Of a DNA stretch of 64,000 nucleotides, positions 52,276-61,146 are shown in pieces; positions within the stretch are counted from its first letter, which is position 1, and each line of letters opens with the position of its first letter. The position numbers and the translations under genes were made by a program. The DNA lies in NCBI RefSeq assembly GCF_018279705.1, contig NZ_CP036498.1, positions 4,729,001-4,793,000 of the forward strand, in the 5' to 3' direction. The notes under the pieces were generated by a model, which worked only from the letters and a program-made list of their open reading frames with translations, did not search any database and was not told where the DNA came from. This DNA comes from Tardiphaga alba. Lineage in GTDB: Bacteria; Pseudomonadota; Alphaproteobacteria; Rhizobiales; Xanthobacteraceae.

Positions 52276-52986
52276 TCAGGCGCGCTCGTCGATCTGGCGC
52301 GACAGGATGGCGGAGAACTCGTCGGCAAACCCCTCCAGGCGCAATGCCTGCCGGTTCACTTCTGCCGTAAATTTGTTGTAGAAAATGGTCGCCGGGATGG
52401 CGGCGATAAGGCCGATGGCGGTGGCGAACAGCGCTTCCGCGATGCCCGGAGCGACCACCGCAAGCGAAGTATTCTTCGACGCCGCGATGGCCTGGAAGCT
52501 CGTCATGATACCCCAGACGGTACCGAACAGGCCGACGAACGGACCAGCCGAACCGACCGTCGCCAGCACCAACAAACGACGCTCAAGGCGTTCGACTTCG
52601 CGGGCGATCGAGACGTTCATCACTTTGTCGATGCGCATCTGCAGGCCGGTGAAGGAGCGCGCCTGGCTCTCGAACGAACGCTTCCACTCGCGCATGGCGG
52701 CGACGAAACAGGCGGCCATCGACTGGGTCGGCTTGGCCGATAGCGCGCGATACAGATCCTCGATGGACTCGCCGGACCAGAAGGCCTGCTCGAAACGGTC
52801 CATGGCGCGACGGGAGCGCGAATAGAGGAACATCTTGTCGATCGCGATGGCCCAGACCCAGACCGAGCAACCGATCAGTCCGGCCATCACGGCCTTGACG
52901 ATCCAGTGCGCCTGCAGGAACAGACCAATCAGCGACACGTCGGTCGACACCAGCGGCATGGCTGACTGTGCGACATCCGGATTCAT
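52276..52986 (-). CDS. tolQ: Tol-Pal system protein TolQ
   Basis: 236-residue ExbB/TolQ/MotA-type membrane protein: IGLFLQAHWIVKAVMAGLIGCSVWVW, then LATVGSAGPFVGLFGTVWGIMTSFQAIAASKNTSLAVVAPGIAEALFATAIGLIAAIPATIFYN, the family's conserved helices. First gene of tolQRAB. No ybgC lies upstream, unlike in many proteobacteria. Confidence 0.96.
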   Translation of the reverse strand: MNPDVAQSAMPLVSTDVSLIGLFLQAHWIVKAVMAGLIGCSVWVWAIAIDKMFLYSRSRRAMDRFEQAFWSGESIEDLYRALSAKPTQSMAACFVAAMREWKRSFESQARSFTGLQMRIDKVMNVSIAREVERLERRLLVLATVGSAGPFVGLFGTVWGIMTSFQAIAASKNTSLAVVAPGIAEALFATAIGLIAAIPATIFYNKFTAEVNRQALRLEGFADEFSAILSRQIDERA

Positions 52987-53369
52987 TAGCGGTATCCTCT
53001 CAACGCAATATCCCCTTCGACCGGCATGCCCGCCGATCGATCATGCAGTCACGCGCCGAACCAGGCGCGATGGCGCCAGGGCACGTCCTTGTCTGTGGCA
53101 TGGATGACCCGTCCGAGGCCGGGCCCTAAATTCCCTGCCAACATGTCAAAACAAGGGCTTCGCGCGCATTTCTGCGGCTCTTACCAGAGCCCGGCTATGG
53201 TTAATGTTGCGTTACCACGGGCTGTTTCACCGAGAAATGAAGCTCCGTTCGCTTGTTCGTGAAGAGTGCGTGACAGCACAAACGAAACCGCCCGCCTGTG
53301 GGGACAGGCGGGCGGTTGGGGAAGCGGAGCGGTGAACCGCCCTGCTCCGGTATTTTCATCCAGCTTACA
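52987..53369. other. Gene-free gap upstream of tolQ (383 bases)
   Basis: It holds the terminator of the DUF2852 gene at 53281-53317 and should hold the tolQ promoter. I see no reading frame, repeat family member or RNA gene that I would support. Confidence 0.6.
53281..53317 (-). terminator. Terminator of the DUF2852 gene
   Basis: Long perfect stem AACCGCCCGCCTGT / ACAGGCGGGCGGTT with a GGGG loop. On the minus strand it is followed by TCGTTTGT. The T tract is weak, but the stem is very strong. Confidence 0.75.
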
Positions 53370-53852
53370 TCAACCCTGGGGCTGGTTGTTGTCGGCCGGC
53401 GGCGGGGTCGGGCGCTGGCGGTGCTGGGCCATGAACTGGTCGAACTCTTCCTTGTCCTTGGCGTGACGCAGGCGCTCCAGGAAGCTCTTGAACTCATGCT
53501 GCTCCTCTTCGAGGCGACGCAGGGTTTCGACGCGATATTCGTCGAAAGCGCGATTGCCCGACGTCGGTTCGCCGAAGCCGAAGCCGGCGCCGAAACCATG
53601 GCGTTCCATACGGCCGCGCATGCGCTCCATCTTGTCCTGCATCCGCTGCATCTTGTGTTCGAAACGACCCTGACGATCCCAGCAACCCATGTTTCTGCTC
53701 CCGAGTTTGAAGAAGAGAAGTGCGAGGCCAATCGGCCACCAGACGATGAAACCAAGAACGATCAGCACAATGTGCCATGGCGAACGAAGGCCATAGGTCA
53801 CGCGCTCATCGTAGGGACGGCCCCAGCGATTGAGATCTGCGGTGTCAGACAT
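53370..53852 (-). CDS. DUF2852 membrane protein
   Basis: 160 residues. One strong membrane helix (WHIVLIVLGFIVWWPIGLALLFF, about 26-48), then a Met/Arg/Glu helical stretch (KMQRMQDKMERMRGRMERHG), then TSGNRAFDEYRVETLRRLEEEQHEFKSFLERLRHAKDKEEFDQFMAQ. This matches DUF2852, of unknown function. GAGAGGAAG precedes the ATG at 53852. An inverted repeat at 53888-53906 covers its promoter region and looks like an operator for the TetR protein encoded upstream. Confidence 0.88.
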   Translation of the reverse strand: MSDTADLNRWGRPYDERVTYGLRSPWHIVLIVLGFIVWWPIGLALLFFKLGSRNMGCWDRQGRFEHKMQRMQDKMERMRGRMERHGFGAGFGFGEPTSGNRAFDEYRVETLRRLEEEQHEFKSFLERLRHAKDKEEFDQFMAQHRQRPTPPPADNNQPQG

Positions 53853-53887
53853 CTTCCTCTCCATCGGCGGCACCATGCCGCTTGTGA

Positions 53888-53906
53888 ATGTAAATAACAT
53901 TTACAT
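53888..53906 (-). promoter_or_regulatory. Candidate TetR operator before the DUF2852 gene
   Basis: Perfect inverted repeat ATGTAAAT-AAC-ATTTACAT, 36 bases upstream of the DUF2852 start. It shares the ATGTAAA/TTTACAT half-site with the repeat over the tetR start at 54681-54705. Confidence 0.65.
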
Positions 53907-53980
53907 ACGTAAACCACGGCCCGGTTTTGTCAAGGCGGGCACCGAGCCCGTCGCTCACATAATCGAGAGGTGACCTGCGA

Positions 53981-54685
53981 CTATTTGGGCGCAGTCCCCC
54001 ACGGGCCGGATTTCGGCTCTGCGGGTCTGTCCTTTTCGGGCGGCTTCTGGTCGGTCGGGAAGCCAAGCCCGCGCAAATAAATCAGCGCGCCGGCTTCCAG
54101 CAGATCGTCCGGCGACATCGGCAGCTTGCGGCGGGCGGCATCGCCGCGGCCGAACAACGATGCGATGCCGTGCGACATCGACCAGATATGCAGCGCCATC
54201 ATCAGCGCCGGCGGACGCGGCACGCCCGGAGGCGTCAGCGCGGCAAGGCGCTCGGCAGCGGCGCGGATCACGCCGAAAGCACGCTCGCCCGCAGCAGTCA
54301 GCTCAGGGCTGGAATCCGCAGGTATTCCGGACTCGAACATCGCCGAATAGAAAGCGGGCTCGTTGCGGGCAAAGGCCAGATAGGCCTTGCCGAGGCGCTC
54401 GAACGCCGTAACCGTATTCGGACGGCCATCGTCCCAGGCCTGCGCCAGCGTCTGCTCGAACTGCTCGAAGCCGCGCTGGGCGATATTGGCCAGGAGATCA
54501 TCACGGTCGCGAAAGTGGCGATATGGCGCAGCGGCACTGACGCCGGCCGTGCGCGCGGCGTCGGCGAAGGTGAAGCCTGCCGGCCCCTTCTCCGCGATCA
54601 GCCCCAGCGCTGCCTGCAGCAGCGCCTCTTTCAGATTGCCATGATGATAGCCGCGATCGCCGCGACGGTCCTTGTTCCAGCTCAT
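53981..54685 (-). CDS. TetR/AcrR-family regulator
   Basis: 234 residues. The N-terminal HTH is intact: HGNLKEALLQAALGLIAEKGPAGFTFADAARTAGVSAAAPYRHFRDRDDLLANIA. The C-terminal domain matches the WHG-type TetR group (FERLGKAYLAFARNEPAFYSAMFESG; LHIWSMSHGIASLF). It is upstream of, and co-directional with, the DUF2852 gene. An inverted repeat overlapping its own start codon, with the half-site found before DUF2852, suggests self-repression and control of DUF2852. Confidence 0.9.
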   Translation of the reverse strand: MSWNKDRRGDRGYHHGNLKEALLQAALGLIAEKGPAGFTFADAARTAGVSAAAPYRHFRDRDDLLANIAQRGFEQFEQTLAQAWDDGRPNTVTAFERLGKAYLAFARNEPAFYSAMFESGIPADSSPELTAAGERAFGVIRAAAERLAALTPPGVPRPPALMMALHIWSMSHGIASLFGRGDAARRKLPMSPDDLLEAGALIYLRGLGFPTDQKPPEKDRPAEPKSGPWGTAPK

Positions 54686-54705
54686 GTGAAGGGCTTTTAC
54701 ATGAG
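54681..54705 (-). promoter_or_regulatory. Candidate TetR auto-operator over its own start
   Basis: CTCATGTGAA-gggct-TTTACATGAG, 9 of 10 pairs matching. The start codon of the tetR gene (54683-54685) lies inside the repeat. It shares half-site ATGT.AA with the operator at 53888-53906. Confidence 0.6.
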
Positions 54706-54750
54706 CCGGATCAAGAGGTCATCCGGAAAGACGACCGACAGGGAGCCGGA

Positions 54751-55506
54751 TCAGACCTCGACCACGCGCTCGTGATGGACCCGCCGGCAGTCCATCTCAT
54801 ATTCGAGGCCTTCGATCGGCGGGCGGTTGAAGTGCCAGGTCAGGCCATTGCGGAACACCCCGCGGCGGCCAAGCTCGCTTTCCAGGATCGGGTAAACATC
54901 GTGAACGGTATAAAGCTGGGCCCCGGTCGTCTGGCTCCAGTCACCCGAAAAAGCGCTCATGCGGCGCTCCATCTCGTCGAGCACGAATTTCGCTTTCTCC
55001 AGCATGCCAGACGGGCTGGTGTCGCCGAACCGCACCGCATTGTCCCGGTAGTCACCCTTGCCTTCGGGCGACTCGCCACTGCCGGCGACGACGAAAGACG
55101 GCGGCGCATCGGGCGCAACGGTCGTGAAGGCAAACGCGTGGAAACCGGGCGCCGATGGCGGATCGATCTTCGGACAGACATTGCTGCGCGCGATCGGATT
55201 CACGCGATCCTTCATGATGCCCCAGTCTTCGAGCGTCTTGATGTAGATCTCGTTGAAATCGATAAACCCCTGTTCGGTGAAAGGCGCGGGCGAGCGGAGT
55301 TCGCAGGCAGCGAAGGATGTCAGCGGCCGGCCGGCCGCCTTGATGATCTCGGCGATCTTCGCAAAGCCTTCCTTCAGCGGCACGACTTTGGAGAAACGCA
55401 CGCGCTCCAGCGTGAAGCCGGGCAGCGCGCCGACGCCGCAGGAATACTGGAACACGCCGGGCATGTAGCGATAGCCGCTATTGGGAGCTTCGACAGTTGC
55501 GATCAT
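54751..55506 (-). CDS. RidA/YjgF-like protein at the end of the liv operon
   Basis: 251 residues, cytoplasmic. The middle, FAACELRSPAPFTEQGFIDFNEIYIKTLEDWGI ... NPIARSNVCPKIDPPSAPGFHAFAFT, resembles the RidA fold (substrate loop, NE.Y, P.RS.V). The protein is longer than a single RidA (about 130 residues), so an extended or tandem form is likely. RidA relatives deaminate reactive enamines and imines. It follows livF by 28 bases on the same strand, so it may act on the imported compound. The assignment is by pattern only. Confidence 0.6.
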   Translation of the reverse strand: MIATVEAPNSGYRYMPGVFQYSCGVGALPGFTLERVRFSKVVPLKEGFAKIAEIIKAAGRPLTSFAACELRSPAPFTEQGFIDFNEIYIKTLEDWGIMKDRVNPIARSNVCPKIDPPSAPGFHAFAFTTVAPDAPPSFVVAGSGESPEGKGDYRDNAVRFGDTSPSGMLEKAKFVLDEMERRMSAFSGDWSQTTGAQLYTVHDVYPILESELGRRGVFRNGLTWHFNRPPIEGLEYEMDCRRVHHERVVEV

Positions 55507-55533
55507 GGTGACCTCTTTCGGATGAAACAGTGA

Positions 55534-56274
55534 TCAGTCTTCGAGGACGCCAAGATAGGCGTCGCGGATGATGGGATCGGCAAGGAGTTCGGCGCCCTGC
55601 CCGGCCCGCACGATGCGGCCCATATCCATGATGTAGGCGTGGTGGCAGAGATCGAGCGCCGTGGTGACGTCCTGCTCGACCAGCAGGATCGACATGCCTT
55701 CGGAATTCAACTGGCGCAGCGCCGCCACGAGTTGCTCGACAAGCAGCGGCGACAGGCCAAGCGACAATTCATCGATCATCAGCAAACGCGGCGCGCTCAT
55801 CAGCCCGCGGCCGATGGCACACATCTGCTGCTCTCCACCCGACAGCGTGGCGGCAGCCTGGTTCCGGCGCTCGCGCAGCTTGGGGAACGTCGTATAAACG
55901 CGATCGATATCCCGCTTCAGTTCGGCGCTGCTCGCCTTGCGCGAATAGGCGCCCATCAGGAGATTGTCCTCGATGCTCATGGCGCCGAACAGGCGGCGGC
56001 CTTCGGGCACATGGACGATGCCATGGGCGAGGATCGCGGCCGCCGACGCCTTCGACAGGTCGACGCCTTCGGAGACATAGCTGCCCGACTGTCGCGGGAT
56101 CAGGCCGGAGAGCGCGCGCATCAGCGTCGTCTTGCCGGCGCCATTGGAGCCGATCAGCGCGGTGATCTCGCCGGAGCGCACCACCATGTCGATGCCCCAC
56201 AGCACCTGGATCTCGCCATAGCCGGCGCAGACGTCCTTGAGTTCGAGCATCTGATGATCAGCCACGGGCAGCAT
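55534..56274 (-). CDS. livF: ABC transporter ATP-binding protein LivF-type
   Basis: 246 residues: LELKDVCAGYGEIQVLWGIDM, Walker A GSNGAGKTT, VPEGRRLFGAMSIEDNLLMGA (the LivF block), signature LSGGEQQMCAIGRGL, Walker B LLMIDELSLGLSP. One of two ATPases of a branched-chain-amino-acid-type (HAAT) importer. The start at 56274 overlaps livG by 17 bases; a shorter start at 56250 (MLELKDV) is also plausible. Confidence 0.92.
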   Translation of the reverse strand: MLPVADHQMLELKDVCAGYGEIQVLWGIDMVVRSGEITALIGSNGAGKTTLMRALSGLIPRQSGSYVSEGVDLSKASAAAILAHGIVHVPEGRRLFGAMSIEDNLLMGAYSRKASSAELKRDIDRVYTTFPKLRERRNQAAATLSGGEQQMCAIGRGLMSAPRLLMIDELSLGLSPLLVEQLVAALRQLNSEGMSILLVEQDVTTALDLCHHAYIMDMGRIVRAGQGAELLADPIIRDAYLGVLED

Positions 56275-57019
56275 TCCGTTGTGCATATTGCTGGCCGAGA
56301 TAGGCATCGACGACAGCGGGATCCTTGATGATGTCGCGCGGCGCGCCATCGGCGATCAGGCGGCCGTTATGCAGCACCGCGATCCGCGTGCAGACATTCA
56401 GCACCACTTTCATCAGATGCTCGATCATCACGATGGTGATGCCATCCGCCGCGAGCTGATGGATAAGTTTCGTGGCACGCTCGACCTCGGCGCTATTCAG
56501 GCCGGCATTCACTTCGTCGAGAAACAGCAGCTTCGGCTTCATCGCCAGCGCCTTGGCAAGTTCGAGGCGTTTGCGCATGGCGAGCGTCAGCGTCGCGGCC
56601 GGCTGATCGACCTGCGCATCGAGGCCGACGAACGACAGATGCGCCCGCGCCGCTTCACGCGCCGATTTCAGGCTTTCGCCAGGCTGCGAGAACAAGGCGG
56701 CGGCCGCAACATTGTCGCGCGCCGAATATTCGGCGAAAGGCTGCACGATCTGGAAGGTACGCGACAGGCCCATGCGTGCCGACTGATAGGTCTTGATGCG
56801 CGTGATGTCCTGGCCATTGAAGGTGACGACGCCCGACGACGCCGGCGTCACGCCGCAGATGGTGTTGACCAGCGTGGTCTTGCCGGCGCCATTGGGGCCG
56901 ATCAGGCCGACCACCTCGCCTTTGTTCACGGACAGCGAGACGTCACTGAGCGCCTTGAGGCCGCTGAAGTGGCGCGAGACATTGCTGAGATGCAGGATTT
57001 CGTGCGCGGGCTCAGACAT
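56258..57019 (-). CDS. livG: ABC transporter ATP-binding protein LivG-type
   Basis: 253 residues: Walker A GPNGAGKTT, FNGQDITRIKTYQSARMGLSRTFQIVQPF, Walker B LLFLDEVNAGLN and the LivG C-terminal GRLIADGAPRDIIKDPAVVDAYLG. The signature region reads LTLAMRKRLELAKAL in place of LSGGQ, a variant seen in LivG proteins. The start at 57019 overlaps the livM stop. It works with LivF on the cytoplasmic face. Confidence 0.92.
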   Translation of the reverse strand: MSEPAHEILHLSNVSRHFSGLKALSDVSLSVNKGEVVGLIGPNGAGKTTLVNTICGVTPASSGVVTFNGQDITRIKTYQSARMGLSRTFQIVQPFAEYSARDNVAAAALFSQPGESLKSAREAARAHLSFVGLDAQVDQPAATLTLAMRKRLELAKALAMKPKLLFLDEVNAGLNSAEVERATKLIHQLAADGITIVMIEHLMKVVLNVCTRIAVLHNGRLIADGAPRDIIKDPAVVDAYLGQQYAQRNAARG

Positions 57020-57962
57020 GGCTGGCCTTTCGTCCGAACAGTGCCTGCCGGATTTTCTCGATCCGCAGCGACACCAGGCCATGCGGCAGGAACAGCAGCA
57101 GCAGGATGATCAGCACGCCGAGCACGCCGGAATGGATCTGGATGTAGTTGCGCCAGACCACCTCTTCGAGACCGAGATAGAGGAAGGCGCCGAATACCAC
57201 GCCAAGCGGCGAACCGAGGCCACCCATCAGCGCCATCACGATGGGCTTCACCGAATAGAGGATATCGAACACGTCGGATGGGTCGATGTAATGCACCCAG
57301 GCAGCATAGAGGCCACCGGCCGCGCCGACGAAACAGGCCGAGAGACCAAAGGCGATCGCCTTGTAGAGCGTCGCATTGAGGCCGACCATGCTCGCCGCAG
57401 TCTCGTTCTGGCGGATGCAGTTGAGCCCGAAGCCGAGCTTCGATGTCGCCACGATCGTCACGGTAATCGCCGTGATCAGCAGCAGGCCCCACATCGCGTA
57501 GAAGAAGAAGGTCGCATCTGACATCACGCTCGATCCCGACACCAGGGGGATATTGAGCCCCATGCCGCCGCCGGTAAGATCCGTCGCATTGTTGACGAGC
57601 TCGCGGAACACCTCGACCAGCGACAACGATGCGATGGCGAAATAGTGCCCGCGCAGGCGCAGCAGTACGGCACCGAATGCGGCTGCCAGCAGCAGGCAGA
57701 ACACCAGCGATACGCCGACCGACACCAGCAACGGTACGCCCTTGTTCATCAGGATCCCGGTCGAATAAGCGCCAAGACCGAAGAAAGCGGCGGTCGAGAA
57801 GGACGGATAGCCGGCGAAGCCGCCCACGATATTCCACGACAACGCGAAGACGGCATACATGCAGGCCATGGTGCCGAGCCTGAGCGCATAGGCTTCACCG
57901 AATAGCGGCAGCGCCGCGACGCAGGCAAGGAAGGCGAACAGAATGTAGTGAGACCGGGTCAT
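57012..57962 (-). CDS. livM: ABC transporter permease LivM-type
   Basis: 316 residues, about ten membrane helices. LivM block: LSWNIVGGFAGYPSFSTAAFFGLGAYSTGIL, HYFAIASLSLVEVFREL, GLNCIRQNETAASMVGLNATLYKAIAFGLSACFVGAAGGLYA, VMALMGGLGSPLGVVFGAFLYLGLEE. It overlaps livH by four bases (ATGA). Confidence 0.93.
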   Translation of the reverse strand: MTRSHYILFAFLACVAALPLFGEAYALRLGTMACMYAVFALSWNIVGGFAGYPSFSTAAFFGLGAYSTGILMNKGVPLLVSVGVSLVFCLLLAAAFGAVLLRLRGHYFAIASLSLVEVFRELVNNATDLTGGGMGLNIPLVSGSSVMSDATFFFYAMWGLLLITAITVTIVATSKLGFGLNCIRQNETAASMVGLNATLYKAIAFGLSACFVGAAGGLYAAWVHYIDPSDVFDILYSVKPIVMALMGGLGSPLGVVFGAFLYLGLEEVVWRNYIQIHSGVLGVLIILLLLFLPHGLVSLRIEKIRQALFGRKASHV

Positions 57963-58825
57963 TCAAAGCCCTTCCGGCCAAGCAGGCCCTGCGGCCTGAC
58001 GATGAGAAACACGATCAGCAGAACGAAGGACAGCGTCACCGCATGGGCGGGGCCGAGATAGACCGAGCCGATGCCCTCCACCAAGGCCAGCAGCAGGCCA
58101 CCGGCCAGCGCGCCGGACACGCTGCCGAGGCCACCAAGCACGCAGACCACGAAGGCCTTGCCGAGATAGGCCGACGAGGTCAGCGGCGAGATCGGGAAGA
58201 TCAGCGCCATCAGCACGCCGGCGCAGCCTGCCAGCGCCGCACCGAGCCCGAAGGCGACGGCATAGATCGATTTCACATCGACGCCCATCAGCACGGCCGC
58301 ATCGCGATCGAGACGCACCGCCACGATGGCGCGGCCGACCTTCGAGCGCCGCAGCAGCAGATACAGCAGGAAGGTGAGGAACAGCGCCGCACCGGTGGCG
58401 ATCAGGCGATCGATGGGAACGACGACATCGAAGATCGAGATCGAGCCCGTCGGCGGATTGAGGATGAGCTTCCGGTAGTCCGCCTTGAAGTAATAGATCA
58501 TCGCATTGTTCAGGATCAGATCGAGCCCGAAGGTCAGCGTCAGCGTCACCAGCACCGGCGCGGTGATGACGCGATTGAGCAAGATCCGCTGCAGCACATA
58601 GCCGAACACGAAGAAGGCCGGCGCCGCGATCAGCAGTGAATACCAGGGCGACAGCCCCAGCGAATTGTAGGCGCCCCACGCCAGATAGGCGCCGAGCACG
58701 ATGAATGAGCCGTGGATCAGATTGATGACATTGAGAACGCCCCAGACCAGCGAGAAGCCGATGGCAATACAGGCATAGAGACACCCGAGTACGAGTGCAT
58801 TGATGAGAACCTGGATTGCCAGCAT
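57959..58825 (-). CDS. livH: ABC transporter permease LivH-type
   Basis: 288 residues, about eight membrane helices. LivH block: LGCLYACIAIGFSLVWGVLNVINLIHGSFIVLGAYLAW, RAIVAVRLDRDAAVLMGVDVKSIYAVAFGLGAALAGCAGVLM, GLGSVSGALAGGLLLALVEGIGSVYLGP. Stop overlaps livM start (ATGA). 29 bases separate it from the binding-protein gene. Confidence 0.93.
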   Translation of the reverse strand: MLAIQVLINALVLGCLYACIAIGFSLVWGVLNVINLIHGSFIVLGAYLAWGAYNSLGLSPWYSLLIAAPAFFVFGYVLQRILLNRVITAPVLVTLTLTFGLDLILNNAMIYYFKADYRKLILNPPTGSISIFDVVVPIDRLIATGAALFLTFLLYLLLRRSKVGRAIVAVRLDRDAAVLMGVDVKSIYAVAFGLGAALAGCAGVLMALIFPISPLTSSAYLGKAFVVCVLGGLGSVSGALAGGLLLALVEGIGSVYLGPAHAVTLSFVLLIVFLIVRPQGLLGRKGFE

Positions 58826-58854
58826 ATCGTCCCCTCGCCGGTCGCGGCCGTTGC

Positions 58855-60075
58855 TCAGTTCACGCCGAGCTTGAAATCGCCCTGCTTGATCGCATCAGGG
58901 AACAGCACGATCGGCTTGCCGCCCTGGATCTGGAAAACCGGCGGCTCGAGCGAGTTGATCTGGCCGTTCGCGCCGAACTTCACCGGGCCCCAGAAGGTCA
59001 CGACATCCATCTTCGCAAGCTCGTCACGCACCTTGTCGCGGTCCAGCGAACCGGCTTTCTCGATGGCCATCTGGAACAGCGCGCCGCAAACGGCAGCCGA
59101 GGCATGCGCATAATCCGGTTCGGCCTTGTACTTGTCCCTGAACAGCTTCACGAAATTCGCGGTCGAACCGAAGATATCCTTGCCGTCATATTTTTCGGCC
59201 GGATGCCACCAGGAGGCGCTGGAGATGTTCTCGGCATTCGGACCGGCAGAATCGATGAACTCCTGATAGGCCGGGCCGGCGATCATGGTAACGACGCCCG
59301 CCTTAATCTGCTGGTCGGCCATCTGCTTGCGCACCAGCAGCAGGTCGTTGGTATAACCGGTGACGAAGATCCACTGTGGCGCCAGCGACTTGATCTGCGA
59401 CAGGGTCGCCGAATGATCGAGCGTATTGATCGCATATTTCTCGAAATAGACGACTTCGAGCCCGTTCTCCTTGGCCGACTTCTCCATCTCTTGCGCGATG
59501 GCGAGCGGGAACAGATCGTTGCGGGCGAGGATTGCAACCTTCTTCACGTCGGTCGCCTTCGCCTTGACGAGCTTGGTCAGCGGCGTGGTCAGCGTATCGT
59601 TCGGCGTGAAGGTGCCGAACAGATATTTGTAGTTCTGGTCATAAACCTGCACCGACGACGCCGTCGCGGCCAGCATCGGCATCTTGTATTTCTCGGCGAT
59701 CGTGCTCGCGGCCTTGGCGGCGCCCGAACCGAACGGGCCGAACATGAAGTTCACCTTCTCCTGGGTGATCATCTGTTCGGTGGTCTGCACCGAGCGCGGC
59801 GTGTTCGACTGGTAGTCGGAATAGACGATCTCGACCTTGTATTTCTTGCCGCCGACATTGATGCCGCCGGCCTTGTTGGCCTGCTCGGCCCAGAGATCGT
59901 AGCCCTGCTGCTGCTTCACCGCTTCCGGGGCCAGCGGGCCGGTGATCGGCAGCGGTGCGCCGAAGCGGATGACATCCTGAGCCGAGGCGACTGTCGTCGC
60001 CGCGGCGAAGCCGGCCACCGCCAGCGCGAGAGAGGCGGAAATGCGTGTCGGGAAGGCAGACCGGAGGCGAAACAT
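58855..60075 (-). CDS. livK: Periplasmic binding protein of a LivK-type ABC importer
   Basis: 406 residues. Signal peptide MFRLRSAFPTRISASLALAVAGFAAATTVASAQ, then the type I binding fold: VIRFGAPLPITGPLAPEAVKQQQGYDLWAEQANKAGGI, VNFMFGPFGSGAAKAASTIAEKYKMPMLAATASS, LFGTFTPNDTLTTPLTKLVKAK. Relatives bind amino acids, amides or aromatic acids. The neighbouring RidA-like gene hints at an amino compound, which is inference. First gene of the operon, divergent from lysR. Confidence 0.92.
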   Translation of the reverse strand: MFRLRSAFPTRISASLALAVAGFAAATTVASAQDVIRFGAPLPITGPLAPEAVKQQQGYDLWAEQANKAGGINVGGKKYKVEIVYSDYQSNTPRSVQTTEQMITQEKVNFMFGPFGSGAAKAASTIAEKYKMPMLAATASSVQVYDQNYKYLFGTFTPNDTLTTPLTKLVKAKATDVKKVAILARNDLFPLAIAQEMEKSAKENGLEVVYFEKYAINTLDHSATLSQIKSLAPQWIFVTGYTNDLLLVRKQMADQQIKAGVVTMIAGPAYQEFIDSAGPNAENISSASWWHPAEKYDGKDIFGSTANFVKLFRDKYKAEPDYAHASAAVCGALFQMAIEKAGSLDRDKVRDELAKMDVVTFWGPVKFGANGQINSLEPPVFQIQGGKPIVLFPDAIKQGDFKLGVN

Positions 60076-60168
60076 CCAAGTTCTCCATCAGGGACGGTGA
60101 CTTTGACCCGGCAAAAAGTCTGACAAATTTAGATATCGAATAAAAGCATTGAATTTCGACGCAGCCGA

Positions 60169-60181
60169 TCTGAAAATCAGA
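60169..60181. promoter_or_regulatory. Candidate LysR-type binding box between livK and lysR
   Basis: TCTGA-AAA-TCAGA, a palindromic T-N11-A motif, 54 bases before the lysR start and about 95 before livK. It is short, so chance cannot be excluded. Confidence 0.4.
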
Positions 60182-60234
60182 ACGCTAGCCAGCCGCTGCC
60201 CTCGTGGCAGGCACGGCATCTGAAAGACGGGCCG

Positions 60235-61137
60235 ATGATCGAATCCACCGCCATTCGCTATTTTCGCGTCGTCACCGAATGCGGATCGATCAAGCAGGCC
60301 GCAGCGGCGCTGCGTATTGCTCCCTCTGCAATCAGCCGGCAGGTGCAGGGGCTGGAGGAAGAACTGGCCGTCAAACTGTTCGAGCGCGGTGCGCGCGGCA
60401 TGAACCTGACCGATGCCGGCCATGTGCTCTATCGCTATGCAATCGACAATCGCAGCCAGCTCGACGGCCTGCGTAGCCAGGTCGAGGAATTTGCAGCACT
60501 CCGGCGCGGTCAGGTGAAGATCGCGACCGTCGAAGGCATGCTGTCGGACTTCCTGCCGGGCATTTTCGCCGATCTGTCGCAACGCTATCCCGGCATCACG
60601 CTGTCTGTGACGGCCGTGGGCTCCCGTGACGTGGTGGATCTGGTCGGGCAGAACGACGTCGATCTCGGCCTCATCTTCGGCCGCGCCAACCGGCGCGACC
60701 TCAACGAGCTCGGTCGCATGCGGCAGCCGGTCTGCCTGATCGTTTCGCCCCGGCATCCGCTCGCCAGGCAAGCCTCGTTGCGGATGAAAGATCTGGCAGG
60801 CTTGCGGGTGATCCTGCCGGACACGTCGTTCGGCATTCGGCAGGAACTGGACAAATCCTGCGCTCAGGCCGGCATTCAGCTGGACATATGCAGCGAGGCG
60901 AACTCGCTCGCATTTGCGCAAACGATCACCGCGCGCACCGATCTGGCGACATTCATGCCCATGGTTTCGGCCATGGCCCCGATCAATGCCGGCGCTCTTG
61001 TAGCCGTCCCGTTGCACGACAAACGGCTGGAGGCGACGCAAGTCACGCTTGTTCAGCTCGCCGCACGCATGGCATCACCATCGACAAGGCTTGTCGCCGA
61101 GATGCTGATGGCCCGCATGAAAGAGCTGGACGAGTAA
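60235..61137 (+). CDS. LysR-family transcriptional regulator
   Basis: 300 residues. HTH: AIRYFRVVTECGSIKQAAAALRIAPSAISRQVQGLEEELAVKLFERGARGMNLTDAGHVLYRYA. The effector domain follows (VKIATVEGMLSDFLPGIFADLSQRYPGITLSV ... DLGLIFGRANRRDL). Divergent transcription from livK, with about 160 bases between, suggests that it regulates the liv operon. It ends 10 bases from the convergent hutX. Confidence 0.92.
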   Translation: MIESTAIRYFRVVTECGSIKQAAAALRIAPSAISRQVQGLEEELAVKLFERGARGMNLTDAGHVLYRYAIDNRSQLDGLRSQVEEFAALRRGQVKIATVEGMLSDFLPGIFADLSQRYPGITLSVTAVGSRDVVDLVGQNDVDLGLIFGRANRRDLNELGRMRQPVCLIVSPRHPLARQASLRMKDLAGLRVILPDTSFGIRQELDKSCAQAGIQLDICSEANSLAFAQTITARTDLATFMPMVSAMAPINAGALVAVPLHDKRLEATQVTLVQLAARMASPSTRLVAEMLMARMKELDE

Positions 61138-61146
61138 TGGCGGCGA

